This document shows positions 26,693-37,959 of a DNA stretch of 64,000 nucleotides, piece by piece (position 1 is the stretch's first letter; each line of letters opens with the position of its first letter). A model generated the notes under the pieces. It had not been told where the DNA came from. It did no database searches and saw only the letters and a program-made list of their open reading frames with translations. The position numbers and the translations under genes are program-made. The stretch covers positions 23,273,128 to 23,337,127 of the forward strand of contig NC_084897.1 in the NCBI RefSeq assembly GCF_958979055.1, given 5' to 3'. The stretch comes from Alnus glutinosa. Taxonomy: Eukaryota; Streptophyta; Magnoliopsida; Fagales; Betulaceae.

Positions 26693-27969
26693 TAGTTTCC
26701 ACTTTTCTTGCACTCCTGTCTAGATTGAAAATAGATGTTGGCGGTAATGAAAACTCTGCTTCATTGGGCCAAATTCTTTCTTTAGACAGAAAGGTTTGCC
26801 CAAAATTTTGTAGGGGAGTAGGATGATTTAGCTATGCTAAACTGAATACAATTGGAAATGAGTTTATAAATGCTACTACTGTGTACTTACTCAGTTCTGT
26901 TGCTAAAATCCCTTGCCTTTCTTCCTCTTTTATATGCAACTCTTAGATAATATAAACAAGAATTTAGGCAAAACAGTTTCACAACCATGACATAAAAGTG
27001 AGTTTTTTTTTTTTTTTTTAAAATATATATATATATATATATTTTGCAAACAAACCCCAAGCCCATAGTCAAACCTGAACTAAATGCTTGAGACCTGGGT
27101 TTCCTCCTGGCCAAGGTCAGCCCAACCCAGCCTAGTATATGACTATCTCATCGCCAGCCGACCTAACCCAGCCTAGTATATGAATAATGAATATCTCATC
27201 GTCAGCCGACCTAATTCCCCAATCAGGCCTAATATATATAAATATATATTTTAGTAATGCTCTATTTTTTATCAATTGATATGATATATTTTAAATGACT
27301 TATCCTTTTGTTTTTTCAAAAAAAATTTACTTACACTCCCGAAAGTATAAGTGATTTTACGATTATAATCTCGAAGTTTAAAAATTTGTAATGTCACTGT
27401 CCTATGTTTTAGCCTTTTTAATTTCACTTCTTTTTTATTTTTTTTTTAAATGCCAGTTTCCGAGCAATATGTAAACAGTGAAATATTTCGGACCCCAAAA
27501 CCTTTCCCTTCTTTCTAATTAAATAGTTTTTATGTTGAGTTTCATGAGAGGAGAGCATATTCAATGAATAGACTCTAGATAGTTCTTGACTCAGTTCAAT
27601 TCCTGTACCAAAGAATATAAATAAATGGCTGCTCCTTCTAGTTGTCCAACTTGGACAATTCAAACCTACTCTTGGTTGGTTACTGGTTTTGGGTGTAATT
27701 AAATGCTATTATGTAGGCAGATTTTTTGTACGGCCCTGAATGATTTAAAATTGTTATTACTTTTTACTGGAATTTTTTTTTTTTATGAATAAGCTATCTT
27801 AATTGTTGTTTCTTATTTCCCCTCTCATGCTAACCACAAATTGTACTAGGCTGACCATTTTTTTTTCTCTTTATTTTTTATTAAGTAAATTGAAGAATAC
27901 AAAATTTTAATTAGATTTATTAAAAGAATCCCCAACCTACCTAAAAGAAAGAAAAAAAAAAAAACCTGC

Positions 27970-28182
27970 AAAGACCAAAATTTTCACCAAACTAGATTGA
28001 AATAATTTGTTTTAACTCAGCCTATTAAGATGACATGAGTTCAAAATGCAAGTGAGAATCAACTTATTTAATTTTGTACTAAGACGTTTGTGAAAATCAC
28101 ATGTATTTTGGACCAATGTCATTTTAATAGGCTGTATTGGAGAAAATCTTCTCAATCTAATTTAGACAAAAACTTTGGCCCA
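27970..28182. mobile_element. MITE-like inverted repeat
   Basis: The arms share AGATTGA, CAGCCTATTAA(G/A)ATGACAT and CCAAAAT-type motifs in inverted orientation, with about 75 bp of imperfect pairing around a central loop. The ends are approximate and no target duplication was fixed. Confidence 0.5.
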
Positions 28183-28546
28183 TATGTAATAGAATAGACA
28201 ATTTATAAATGTGATAAAGTAGTTGAGAAAAATTGAGTTTGGAGTGATTCATATAGAAACACTTATATATATATATATATACACACACAACAAGAAACAT
28301 ATTAGAAGTACAACAAACACATAAAAATGGCCGGAGAATCCAATAATAAGCCTCGAAACAACTTGCTCAATGTAGATAAAAAGAAAATTAAAAAAAAATA
28401 ATGTATAAGATAAATAACACAATCCTATAAACTTTTAAGACAGAAGCCGATTAAAAACTATCCAAAATTATAAAGAATTAAAAATTGAAAAAGAAGGTGA
28501 GACCCGCCCAATTAACTCAGCTTTATTAATGCCCAATGGCCTACAA

Positions 28547-28592
<46 letters not shown>

Positions 28593-29961
28593 TGGAGGCA
28601 GTTGAGTATAGAATCATAGCCTATAAATTGAATAGGGTACCAAAGTCCAAAGCCTATAATTTCTATTCCCTACCAACTTACCAAGCGTCCTGCGTCACAG
28701 CCTATCCGGCTACCCACAATTCCTCGTAGAAGGTCCCACAACTCATGCCATATGGATATGGCATACCCTAAAACGCCTTTTTATTATACTCCATAAATCT
28801 ACAAGCTTGAGGCTTTTGTACGGTCACGGTCCTACTATACCAAACGCATGCAAGAAAAACCGACATTAATGGAATCTTCTTTATGTTATTTTTTTTTAAT
28901 TATTATTATTTTATTTAGTTTGAAAAAGTGGTATAATGTGATAAAAATGTGAAAATTAATTTTGTATTTTTAAAGTATTTTGTGTTTAGGTTGTTCGTGA
29001 ATATTTTTATTTTGAAAAAAAAAAAGAAGCAAAAGTTTTAACAAAGGAAGCAGGGTTGTATTTGTTTTTTTGTTTTTTTTTTTAATTATTTTTAGAATTT
29101 ATATAAATTTTAAAAATAAAAAAACAGAATTCAAAAAACAGGTTTGGAAAGTCTTTTAAAATTTGATATCATAACCCAAAAAATATGTAATGAAGCCTCA
29201 ATTTCCGCGTGTGCATAGGGCCATTTGAGATTTGGGGGACAAAATTAAAAAAAAAAAAAAAAAAAGTTAAAATTATTATTATTATATATTTTTTTTTAGG
29301 AAAACCTTGGGGTAAACTAACTCCGTCCTACGCATGTGAATTGATTTTTGAAAACAAAATTAAGTAAAGTGAATTGGGTCAAGATGAAAAAAAGAAAAGA
29401 AAAGGGTTTTGAGCTTACCGATTCAAACATAAATTCAAGAAAAAAAAAGAAAGAAAAAGAATTGGGTTAGATTGAGGGGAGATTCAAAAAAAAATTGCAG
29501 CTTATTTATGTCATTTTCAGAAACATTGAATCGAAAGAAAAAGAGCGTGACGTTGGGGTGAGAGCTAGTGAGACCATTTGGCATTTGTGATCCGGTGCGG
29601 TGGAAGGATGATTTATAAAATAATAAAAAAAAAAAATAGTTGGATTTTTTAATCATGAAAGCATGCGGTGGATGTTTGATTGGCAAATAGAAAGATTAAT
29701 TAAGACTAATATATTAAACTAAGCATTTTTTTTAATTTTATGGTCCTGCCTGGAATCTCTTTTAGGAGATGTCCACATCCAGCTTTCACTGAAAGTCGGC
29801 ATTTCCCTTCTCGCCGTCTCTCTCGACTTTTTTGTTTTGATTGTCCGATTGTCCCCCCACGTATCACACAAATCTGGAAGCATTTAGAGGATACCATCCA
29901 CTTTAATTAATCCCAACCGTTTAATAGACAGGCATGATCTGTGTGAGTATTTTTTGTCCTT

Positions 29962-29971
<10 letters not shown>

Positions 29972-30002
<31 letters not shown>

Positions 30003-30010
30003 ATATTAGT

Positions 30011-30042
<32 letters not shown>
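29972..30042. repeat. (ATT)n / (TAA)n foldback microsatellite
   Basis: About ten ATT units are followed by a short spacer and about nine TAA units, so the two halves are self-complementary and can form a hairpin. Confidence 0.9.
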
Positions 30043-30044
<2 letters not shown>

Positions 30045-31203
30045 CAATTTTATTTTCTCTCTTCATTGGAAGAATTACAATAGATAAATAAATAATATTT
30101 TAAATTGAGTACGATAGCTAAAATGTGAGCCGGATGTAACTGTTTTGAAAAAATGGGTAACTAAAATATATAAGAAAAAGTGTTCTTTAGCTAAATTTTA
30201 GTTAATTATCTATTGAGTCTGATGTAAATGTTCTTAATTTAATATGAGAAAAATATAATTTATCAAAAATAAAATATTATATCAATTGCTAATAAAATAA
30301 TTCATAGTTTATTTTTATATGTTCAGTCTTGACTTCATTCCATGACAATAGAAAGCATGCATCAGCCACATTCCCAAACACATGAAAGTTAAGAAAAAAG
30401 ACTATGGACTGTTATTTTTTTTTTTAAAGGATATAAATTTTTTACAAATTGGTTTGTAGAAAATTTGTTACAACTCACATAAGATTGACATGTGTCCATT
30501 GGCATGTCTTACATACTTTTTTAATAGCATTAATACAAGTGTCTTTTTTATATGTAGATCATAGAAATAATATATTTGGCTCAATTTGTTGATGTATCTT
30601 AGAGATTTTTCTTATTTGAAAAATTATTTTAATGTGATTTAAAACTAAAAATTAGTTTTATATTTTTAAGAGTATTATTGAAATTTTAGATTTATATTTT
30701 TAGGAGTATTTTTTTTATTTCAATATATTTTATTAATATTTTAATTCTAAGAAATAAAAATTAGAGTCTTTATATTGCTTAAAAGCTTAAGCGGTATTTG
30801 ATGATGTACGTGTCAAACTATGAAGGAAGAATGCCACGTGACTTGGCATGGTACCATCATACGCGCCCATTTTTCCTCGTTAACGACGTTAAGGAACCGC
30901 ATCCTACCATCCAGAAGACGTTTAACGTATCGTGTGCTAAAGAGTCAAAGACTCTCGCTCTCTCTCTCTCTTTCAAAATCACGCCTATCTACGTATTTAT
31001 AGCAGAAGCAAAGAATCACACCCAGAAAAAATCAACACCAAATGGGTCTCACCCGACGACTTCTGCGCTCCAAGCAGTTTCAGATCAATATGCAGCCTCT
31101 TCTACGGCCCCTTCAAACTCGCACATAATCCTAACCAACTAATTAAACCAATCCCACATTTCCATGCACGATCCTTTCATTTCTTCAACCTCTCTAGTCT
31201 CCC

Positions 31204-32109
31204 ATGGCCGCCCCAACAACACAAAAACCAAAGCCGCTTGTCTGCTTTTCTTTTGCGGCCTATGCCAAGGCCCTCATCGATCACCTCAAGTCCTCCGGCA
31301 TCGCCGTCTTCGATGGTCTCTCCGACGCCGAGTTCACCTCCATAGAAGCCACCTTCGGCTTCTCCTTCCCGCCGGACCTTCGCCCCATCCTCCAGGAAGG
31401 CCTACCGCTCGCCCCCGGCTTTCCCAACTGGCGCTCCTCCTCTCCCCAGCAGCTGCAAATCCTCCTCAAGCTACCGACCCTAGGCCTCCTCAAACAAGTC
31501 TCCCAAAGAAAGTTCTGGTGCGAGTCTTGGGGTGGCGCTGATCAGCCTGACGACATCAATGAAGCCTTGGCTCTGGCCAAGCGGTTCTTGGACAAAGCCC
31601 CGGTTCTTGTTCCCATTTACAGGAACTTTTACATTCCGTCCGAGCCTAACGTGGCTGGAAATCCAGTGTTTTACGTTAATGGCGGAGACGTTCGTTTGGT
31701 TAGCTTTGACGTTACTGGGTTCTTCCAAGAAGCTGAATTCTTGAACATTTCAAGGACGTCGAGGATTAAGGCACCCGCCTGGGCGGCCACGTCGGCGAGG
31801 AGAATTGACTTCTGGACGGACGTGGCGGCGCGTGGGGACTCGCGGTGGTGGAGTGGGGACGACTTGGGAAGTTGCTTGGAGGAGATGTTTTGGAGGTTGA
31901 GGAATGGAGGGTGGAAGGAAGAGGAGGTTAGGGAGATGATGATGATGGACGGTCGTGATGAGAGGAAGTGTGTGGGGCCAGGTGTGGCGAAGCACGTGAG
32001 GGTGCTCTCCTTGGTTTTGTTACGTGCGGGATGGACCAGGGAAGACGTGGTGTACTCGCTTGGTCTACAAGATGAGATTGAGAATGGGCTTATAGAGGGG
32101 AAATCGTGA
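31204..32109 (+). CDS. Uncharacterised plant protein, possibly SMI1/KNR4-like (SUKH) fold
   Basis: Single-exon gene of 301 residues. The ATG at 31204 lies about 200 bp after a TATA box (about 30994), which fits a normal leader. The N-terminal third reads GLSDAEFTSIEATFGFSFPP followed by DLRPIL and GFPNW. A helix, then a glycine-phenylalanine-proline-proline turn before an acidic loop, resembles the start of SMI1/KNR4-like (SUKH) domains, but this rests on pattern only. The middle has LVPIYRNFYIPSEP and PVFYVNGGDVRLVSFD, suggesting a beta-rich core. The C-terminal part is helical with a methionine-rich stretch. There is no signal peptide or membrane segment, so it is probably soluble. I cannot name its function. 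GC content is clearly higher than in the surroundings. Confidence 0.75.
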   Translation: MAAPTTQKPKPLVCFSFAAYAKALIDHLKSSGIAVFDGLSDAEFTSIEATFGFSFPPDLRPILQEGLPLAPGFPNWRSSSPQQLQILLKLPTLGLLKQVSQRKFWCESWGGADQPDDINEALALAKRFLDKAPVLVPIYRNFYIPSEPNVAGNPVFYVNGGDVRLVSFDVTGFFQEAEFLNISRTSRIKAPAWAATSARRIDFWTDVAARGDSRWWSGDDLGSCLEEMFWRLRNGGWKEEEVREMMMMDGRDERKCVGPGVAKHVRVLSLVLLRAGWTREDVVYSLGLQDEIENGLIEGKS

Positions 32110-32726
32110 CCTTAATTCAAGTTCAATCAATATCCGAACATCGGTTTTAAGATGGACGATGATCCTCCAAAAGCTCGATCAGTTTTGAAGCAGTTGATGC
32201 AGTTGCAGTCGCTTGAGGTGTGAATGTGATTGCTTGCCTTCGGCCCCGCTCATTTTGAAGGTGCCACACAATTTTGGTTTTGTGATTCCTATACCAGCTG
32301 GTAGCCATCGATAGATATTTTTTATTATTATTATTATTATTTTTTAAAGTTAATTACTCATCATATAAATATATAAATTGACATTTGTTTTGGTGTATAT
32401 AACATATTTCTTTTGGGTTGGGAATTTTTTTGTTTTTCGTGGTTATAGTTGCGTAGATGATTTGTTTGGATGCAAAGAATCGGCCAGGGAATTGTCTGCA
32501 ATTTTTTGATGGACATTATACGCACGGTTGACCCAGAATGGACGGCCATGATTATATAGTAAGAGCTAACTCGCATTCTAGCTGGAAATAGTCCACATTT
32601 TATGAAACTTGGGTCCCCACCATTTATATTTTAATAAAATATCTTGAATAATCGCCACGTGGACTCTCACATCAATTTATAAAGTATTAATATAATAGAA
32701 ATTGTAGTAGTCCTAATAATACTATA

Positions 32727-32927
32727 TTAAATCAAGAGTAATGATTCACTACCACTTAAATATACAACTTTTTACCACCTTGTCTATATGGCAAGGTGGT
32801 CTCTCCCCTTAATTTATTTTTAAAAAATAAAAAAACTCAAAAAGTAGTAAGGGACCACCTTGCCACATAGGCAAGGTGATGAAAAGTTGTATATTTAGAT
32901 GGCATTGAATCATTATTCTTAAATCAA
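32727..32927. mobile_element. Mutator-like MITE with perfect 9-bp TSD
   Basis: The element at 32736-32918 (183 bp) has terminal inverted repeats starting GAGTAATGATTCA and GAATAATGATTCA and continuing through AAATATACAAC. Second inverted blocks contain CACCTTG and GGCAAGGTGG. It is flanked by TTAAATCAA on both sides (32727-32735 and 32919-32927). A perfect 9-bp duplication points to Mutator-like transposase mobilisation. Confidence 0.88.
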
Positions 32928-34064
32928 ACATCTTTATAAGTTAAGGTGTTCCCTACTCTCTCAAGACGTCTTTTTAGAGTGAGTAAGACTCATTGAACTT
33001 TTTCTTATAAGTCAATGTGTCTGTTACTCTTTCAAGTCGTCTTTTAAGAATAAGTAAGGTCCATAAACTTCTGTATTATAACTTTAACAAAGTGTCCGTA
33101 GGATTAGTTCTTTTCAATCAATTTTATACGATCATAGTTTAACTTCATACGAATCTGATGCTATTTTTTTTTTCGGGGGTGGGGGGTTGTCCTACTATTT
33201 TTCCTAATATAATCCTTTTTCAATATTAATTACTTTTTGTATCGAAATGCAGTTTTACATAATTTTTATTTTTTACCTTATATTTTTATATTTTAGATTT
33301 TTTTTTTTCAACCTTATATATATATACATATTTTTTAAAGAAATTGGGGGGACTATCAATTTCACTTGAAATCATATACACTATCTCGGGCCAGCCCCCC
33401 CTCCCTTCGTCCTTGTGACTATCAATTTCACTTAAAATCATATACACTACTATCTCGCACAGGGATTCTATGTAATTGGGGATTCCTCCCCTCTTCCTAC
33501 TCATATCTTTTCTTCTTTGGACAATGGTACGTGAGAGATGTTCTCTTACCCGAGCAAAGAGCTCACAGTCACACATGGGGTCCTCTGCGCGGGCAGGGGA
33601 GCCCCTCTCAATAATCTCTTGTTATTGATTCTTCCCCCTCTATTCTTTGAAAATGAAATAACAGGAGATTCAAATCTTAGCTAGCATGGGAACCATTCTC
33701 ACTATTTTTCTTTTATTAGTTCTTTCTTTGGGCAGGGAATAACATAGAATCTATATCCTATTTATCTCTAATTAAAGGGCATTTAGACGATAAGGGGTGG
33801 GTTTATAATCATATCCAACTGGCATTATCCCAATTCCAAAGGGTATCTGTCAAAGCCAAAGTCATTATGTTTCTGTAAGCACGTACAATTGATGATAGAT
33901 CGAGCCTCTCTTTCTTAGGAAAGAAGTAATTTATATTCTTAAGAAAAATGGGTAGACCATGCATTCACTCACATGTGGAATTGGAGCATATGACAAGTGT
34001 CCAAATTTGAAAAGACTAACAATACCGTACGGTACATAGCGTGATTCTCTTAAAAAAAATTCCT

Positions 34065-34431
34065 GGAAATAACTTTATTTTATCACTTTTGAAATAATGT
34101 ATCCAAACTTTAAAGTGTCAATTTATGATATCCGTCTTTCAATTTTTTTATTTTTTTTATTTTTAATTTCAACTATTCGTTTAAATTTTCCGTTAAAGCT
34201 TATTAAAATTCTCAAAATACCCCAATCTATGTTACTAATATTATGTTGGATTTGGGTTGAGCATCACAAACTCAAAGATTGTAAAAAAAAGGAAAAAATT
34301 ATAGGATTCAACAAAAAATTCTAACGGATTGTTGAAATTGAAATAAATTAAAAGATGTGTACCTTAAATTGACACTTTTTAAAGTTTGAATACTTTATTT
34401 TAAAAGTGATGAAAAATAATAAAGTTTTCCC
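34065..34431. mobile_element. MITE with long inverted repeats
   Basis: The arms share ACTTTATTTT, ATCACTTTT, AAACTTTAAA and GTGTCAATTTA in inverted orientation for more than 60 bp at each end of a 367-bp AT-rich element. The flanking duplication is unclear, so the class (Mutator-like or hAT) is open. Confidence 0.65.
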
Positions 34432-35012
34432 AAATTAATTACCGATGATGAATTTATATGGATTTCGTATAAAAAATATTTGGTTCATTACTAGTTTAAG
34501 CCAAAAATATTTGAAGATTTTGTGCCAATTGTTAAGTGAAAAAAGGGGAAAAAAGATAATCTGGTTCGTCACCCACAACCACAAGCACAAACAAAAAAGA
34601 AAAAGAAATTGTCTTTCAGTTCGTGGTCCGAAGCTTCATCAGTTCATCTCGTCGGCCCGACTTGTTCGATTAGTTTTGGTTCTTCGTCAAACAATTAAAA
34701 CCGACCAGAGAAATGGTGTTTTGGCGGTTTGCAATGTCAACCTAGACGTCACACATGACAATTTTTTTTTTTTTTTTGGAACACACACATGACAATTTTT
34801 GAAGATGCGCGTAATTAAAGATTCACGCTTCTCCTTTTGTTCGCACTTTAGTTTTTTTGTTATCTTTTTTTTTAGTCTTTTCTTTTGCATTTGTTAATTA
34901 TGATTTTCACGGAGTCACCGACAACAATGGGAGAGAGATTTTATTTTATTATATATATATATAAATACGTGAAAAAAAAATTTACATCAAACTAAGACCA
35001 AAAAATAAACAC

Positions 35013-35682
35013 TAAGAATATCTCCAACAGACTTGCTACTTTAGTCAAAATAGTTAAATTTGACTATTATTTGCATTTTTTTTCTTCTCCAACAGAATAG
35101 CCAGTTTAGCATTTTTTTTCATAACACATGAACATTGAATAGGCAACATTGCCTATTCATTGTTCATCAGTTAAAACTTTTTTTATTTTTATTTTTATTA
35201 ATGTTCTCTCTCTCTCTCTCTCTCTCTCTCTGAACGACAACAACAGAAGTTAGTTGTGCTCGGTGGCTTTTCATTGAAATCTGAAAATTATCGGTGATTT
35301 TTGAGTCTACGACAGCCTTTTGTTTCCTTTTCTGGCGCTATCTACTCGTTTCCGGCAAGGTGTGGCCATTACCGGTGGGTTTCGTGACTTTTCGGTGACT
35401 TTGTGGTGTTTTCCGGCGCCAGGTGATCGTCTTCGGCGAGTTTCCGGTGGGTTTGTGGTGTTTAACAGTAGATTTTGTGATTTTCGACAATTCTGTAGGT
35501 TTTCTGGCAGAGGATGAGGGGAAAAAATAAAAAATAAAAAGAATGTGGAAAATAATATTTAAATGAAAGTAGAGAGTAGAATAGAGAATCTGTTGGAGAG
35601 AATATTGAAAAAGCAGTAGCTAAAGTAAATAGTTATATTTTTTCAACAGCTATTATAACTTTTATTGTTGGAGATGCTCTAA
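35013..35682. mobile_element. PIF/Harbinger-like (Tourist-type) MITE with TAA duplication
   Basis: The element at 35016-35679 (664 bp) has ends GAATATCTCCAACAG and, reverse-complemented, GAGCATCTCCAACAA. TAA lies on both sides (35013-35015 and 35680-35682). The CTCCAACAG motif recurs inside, near both arms. A (TC)n microsatellite occupies about 35204-35231. The small reading frame at 35320-35517 is not coding. Confidence 0.75.
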
Positions 35683-37386
35683 GAATACAAATACACGAAG
35701 GCAATGCATCAAATTAAGATGCGAGCCTATTGATTCTTGACAAGGATGCCAAGAACCCAAGCCACCAGTAAATGTGGCTAAAGATGTGTATAGAGTCCAG
35801 AGAATCCAAACATCGATTGCATAACAATTATAGGGGACACAAAGAAGATACAAAAAACAAAACGCCCAGAAAATACAAAGGTAGGAAAATAAAAACTATA
35901 CAGCATCTGTAGGGAGGAGGCACTGGGACTGGGAGTTGCCATCGTCGGCTCGTGTAGACCACGCGCAAGCCCTTTAAGACCTCCCTCTAGCAGTGAACGC
36001 TGCAGGCTACCGTAAACCACCAACAACAGAGACAATGGGAGGAGAATCATGGCCATCACATGACGGCGGGTGAGAATCACTCGCTGGCGCGTCTAAGCCA
36101 TGTTGCGGTGTGTGGGTGTCCGGAGGGGACGCAATTGGTGTTGGTGGAAGCAGAAGACGACAACGATCACAATAGAGAGGCGCGTGTCGTGCTGAATCTA
36201 GAGGAGTGTAGATCTAGGTTTGAAAACTTCGACCTTGGATCTGAATCAAACTCGACGGAAGACACGGAGATGAGGGAGGAGACCCATGAGAGCTACATTG
36301 ACGTGTAGAAAAGCAAATAAAATGCCTCCAAAGAAGACATGGATAGGGCTAGAGTAAACTCTAGCGAAAAACAAGCCTCCAAGGAGGTGAGAAGGGGAGG
36401 GGAAAGGAGGAGGTAGTGGACTTCACTACCTCGTCCTTGACAGCCATGGTTAGCAGGGAAAGTTTCTTCGGGGGAGAGAGAATAGAGCGAAATATCATAG
36501 GTTTTGTTTGTTGTTTTTAAACAATACTTTCTTTCTTTTTTCTTCCACTTCTCCTCTGAGATTTTAATTCTTAAAAGAAGAGAAAATGTTTACCCTACAT
36601 CTTGTAACACATAAACCCAATACGCATTGTATGGAATGAATTTATAATTTTCATTAAATCATATTGAAGAATATTGCACAAACTGTTTACACTTTACACA
36701 ACTAAATTCATAAAAATTAACTAATGAGAGAAGCACGATAGACTTGGCCCAATTTAAAAAGTCCACTAATAGTCGGTTAACCGACCATTTGGGTTCGAAA
36801 TTTGAAATATCCCTACAGACACCATACCGATTTAACCGATACCCACTCCTGGTCCACAACACTTACACTACTAGTTTTTTAGAAAAAAAAGGAAGTCTTT
36901 TACAAGTAAGGAAAGTTATTTACAATCCTTGAAAAATTAGTTGTGTGTGATTGCAGGCCTTCAGAATTTGGTCTGAGCACTGCTTGATTGGCAAGAAACT
37001 AGCCTGCCTAGGTACTTCCATGTCACAATCTGACGGCAAATATTTTTTCTTGTTTCTTAAGTTTTCTTGTCAAGTACTTGAGTTTATGAACCATTTCTCT
37101 TGCTGAAGACACTCAAGACTCTTCAATGAGGAGTGACATTAAATGGCTTGGAATTATTCAACTCTTTTAGGTATCTTTGGTATGGTTATTCTGGAATTAA
37201 CTCCCTTTTCTAACCAAATTACAAATAGTCAAATGTAGTTTTAGTATGCCAATTAATAACATACGATATTTGAATTTTTCATTATTTTTTCCACAGGAAT
37301 GATGAGATTTTCTCATAATTTTCTTATCACAAGGTAATATATTGAATAGACTCGAGACTTGGTTAAGGCATCAACTGTGAAGGCCC

Positions 37387-37396
37387 TATATAAATC
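37387..37396 (+). promoter_or_regulatory. TATA box of the AGL62-like gene
   Basis: CTATATAAAT lies about 40 bp upstream of the ATG at 37432. Transcription should start about 25-35 bp after it, giving a leader of only 5-20 nt. That makes this box strong support for the short start, provided the box is used. Confidence 0.65.
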
Positions 37397-37431
37397 CTGC
37401 TCTCTCCTTAGAATTTCTCAAGCTAGAGAAG

Positions 37432-37959
37432 ATGATCCAAAGAGCAGATGCTCGGCAAGTTTCTTTCTCGAAACGGCGATCTGGGCTCTTCAAGAAGGCC
37501 AGCGAACTCTGCACCTTGTGCGGTGCTGAGACTGCCCTTATCATCTTCTCCCCCAGGGGGAAGGCCTTCTCCTTTGGCCATCCTTCTGTTGCTGCTGTAA
37601 TAGACAGGGTTGGCCGCCCTGGGAGGCTAGATGCTGATACAATTCGGGAAGCTGAGGCTCACCAAGAGAGCGTTCTCCGCAACCTGAACAAGCAGTATTC
37701 TGATCTTCTCAACCAGTTGGAAGCTGAAAAAAAGCGAGGAGAGGAACTCAAGCAGCTGAGGAAGGAATATTGCCAGGGGCAGGGGCGCTGCTTGTTTGAT
37801 GTCCCAATAAATGAACTCAGCTTTGAGGAGCTGCTGACCCAGAAGGCGGCAATGGAAGAACTCATGGGAAAATTAGTCAACCACAGAGAGCAGCATCTTC
37901 TGGCCCGGGATTCTGCTCTGACTCAGCCGGGGGGCAGTTCTTCTGTTGTAGGCCATTGA
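37432..37959 (+). CDS. Type I MADS-box protein, AGL62-like, with shortened MADS N-terminus
   Basis: Intronless, 175 residues. The MADS domain is clear: [20 protein letters not shown], then [20 protein letters not shown] and FSFGHPSV, the type I M-alpha (AGL62/AGL61) pattern. Residues about 70-150 are predicted helical and may mediate dimerisation. These transcription factors act mostly in the central cell, endosperm and female gametophyte. The protein begins MIQRADARQ. The usual first 9-12 residues (MGRxKIxMK type), which contact the DNA minor groove, are missing. No matching codons precede the ATG: upstream in-frame codons read SLEFLKLEK. The gene may be a functional short form, use an unseen upstream exon, or be degenerating. 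Confidence 0.82.
   Translation: MIQRADARQVSFSKRRSGLFKKASELCTLCGAETALIIFSPRGKAFSFGHPSVAAVIDRVGRPGRLDADTIREAEAHQESVLRNLNKQYSDLLNQLEAEKKRGEELKQLRKEYCQGQGRCLFDVPINELSFEELLTQKAAMEELMGKLVNHREQHLLARDSALTQPGGSSSVVGH

Larger units (their letters stand above)
26693..31203. other. AT-rich intergenic DNA
   Basis: No gene is supported. Contents: the 3' UTR of the AT-hook gene; a (TA)n run near 27024-27041; two short related repeats of CAGCCTAGTATATGA around 27126-27215; an inverted repeat (27970-28182); a (TA)n run (about 28548-28587); an ATT/TAA hairpin (29972-30042); many A/T runs; and the promoter of the next gene with CACGTG (30835-30840), a CT repeat (about 30956-30972) and a TATA box GTATTTATAG near 30993-31002. 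Confidence 0.6.
32110..37431. other. Intergenic DNA rich in small transposons
   Basis: No gene is supported. It holds the MITEs listed separately (32736-32918, 34065-34431, 35016-35679) and a short direct repeat of TATCAATTTCACTTRAAATC at about 33354 and 33420. A mixed-composition stretch (35690-36480) has small overlapping frames on both strands and no recognisable domain; it is possibly a decayed minus-strand retroposon. The MADS gene promoter follows. Confidence 0.55.

Noticed and set aside
35320-35517. Small Arg/Gly/Phe-rich frame
   Set aside because: Lies inside a Harbinger-like MITE; composition fits low-complexity non-coding DNA.
35778-36308. Opposed frames of 82-100 codons
   Set aside because: No domain, they overlap on both strands, and the region looks like decayed repeat DNA.
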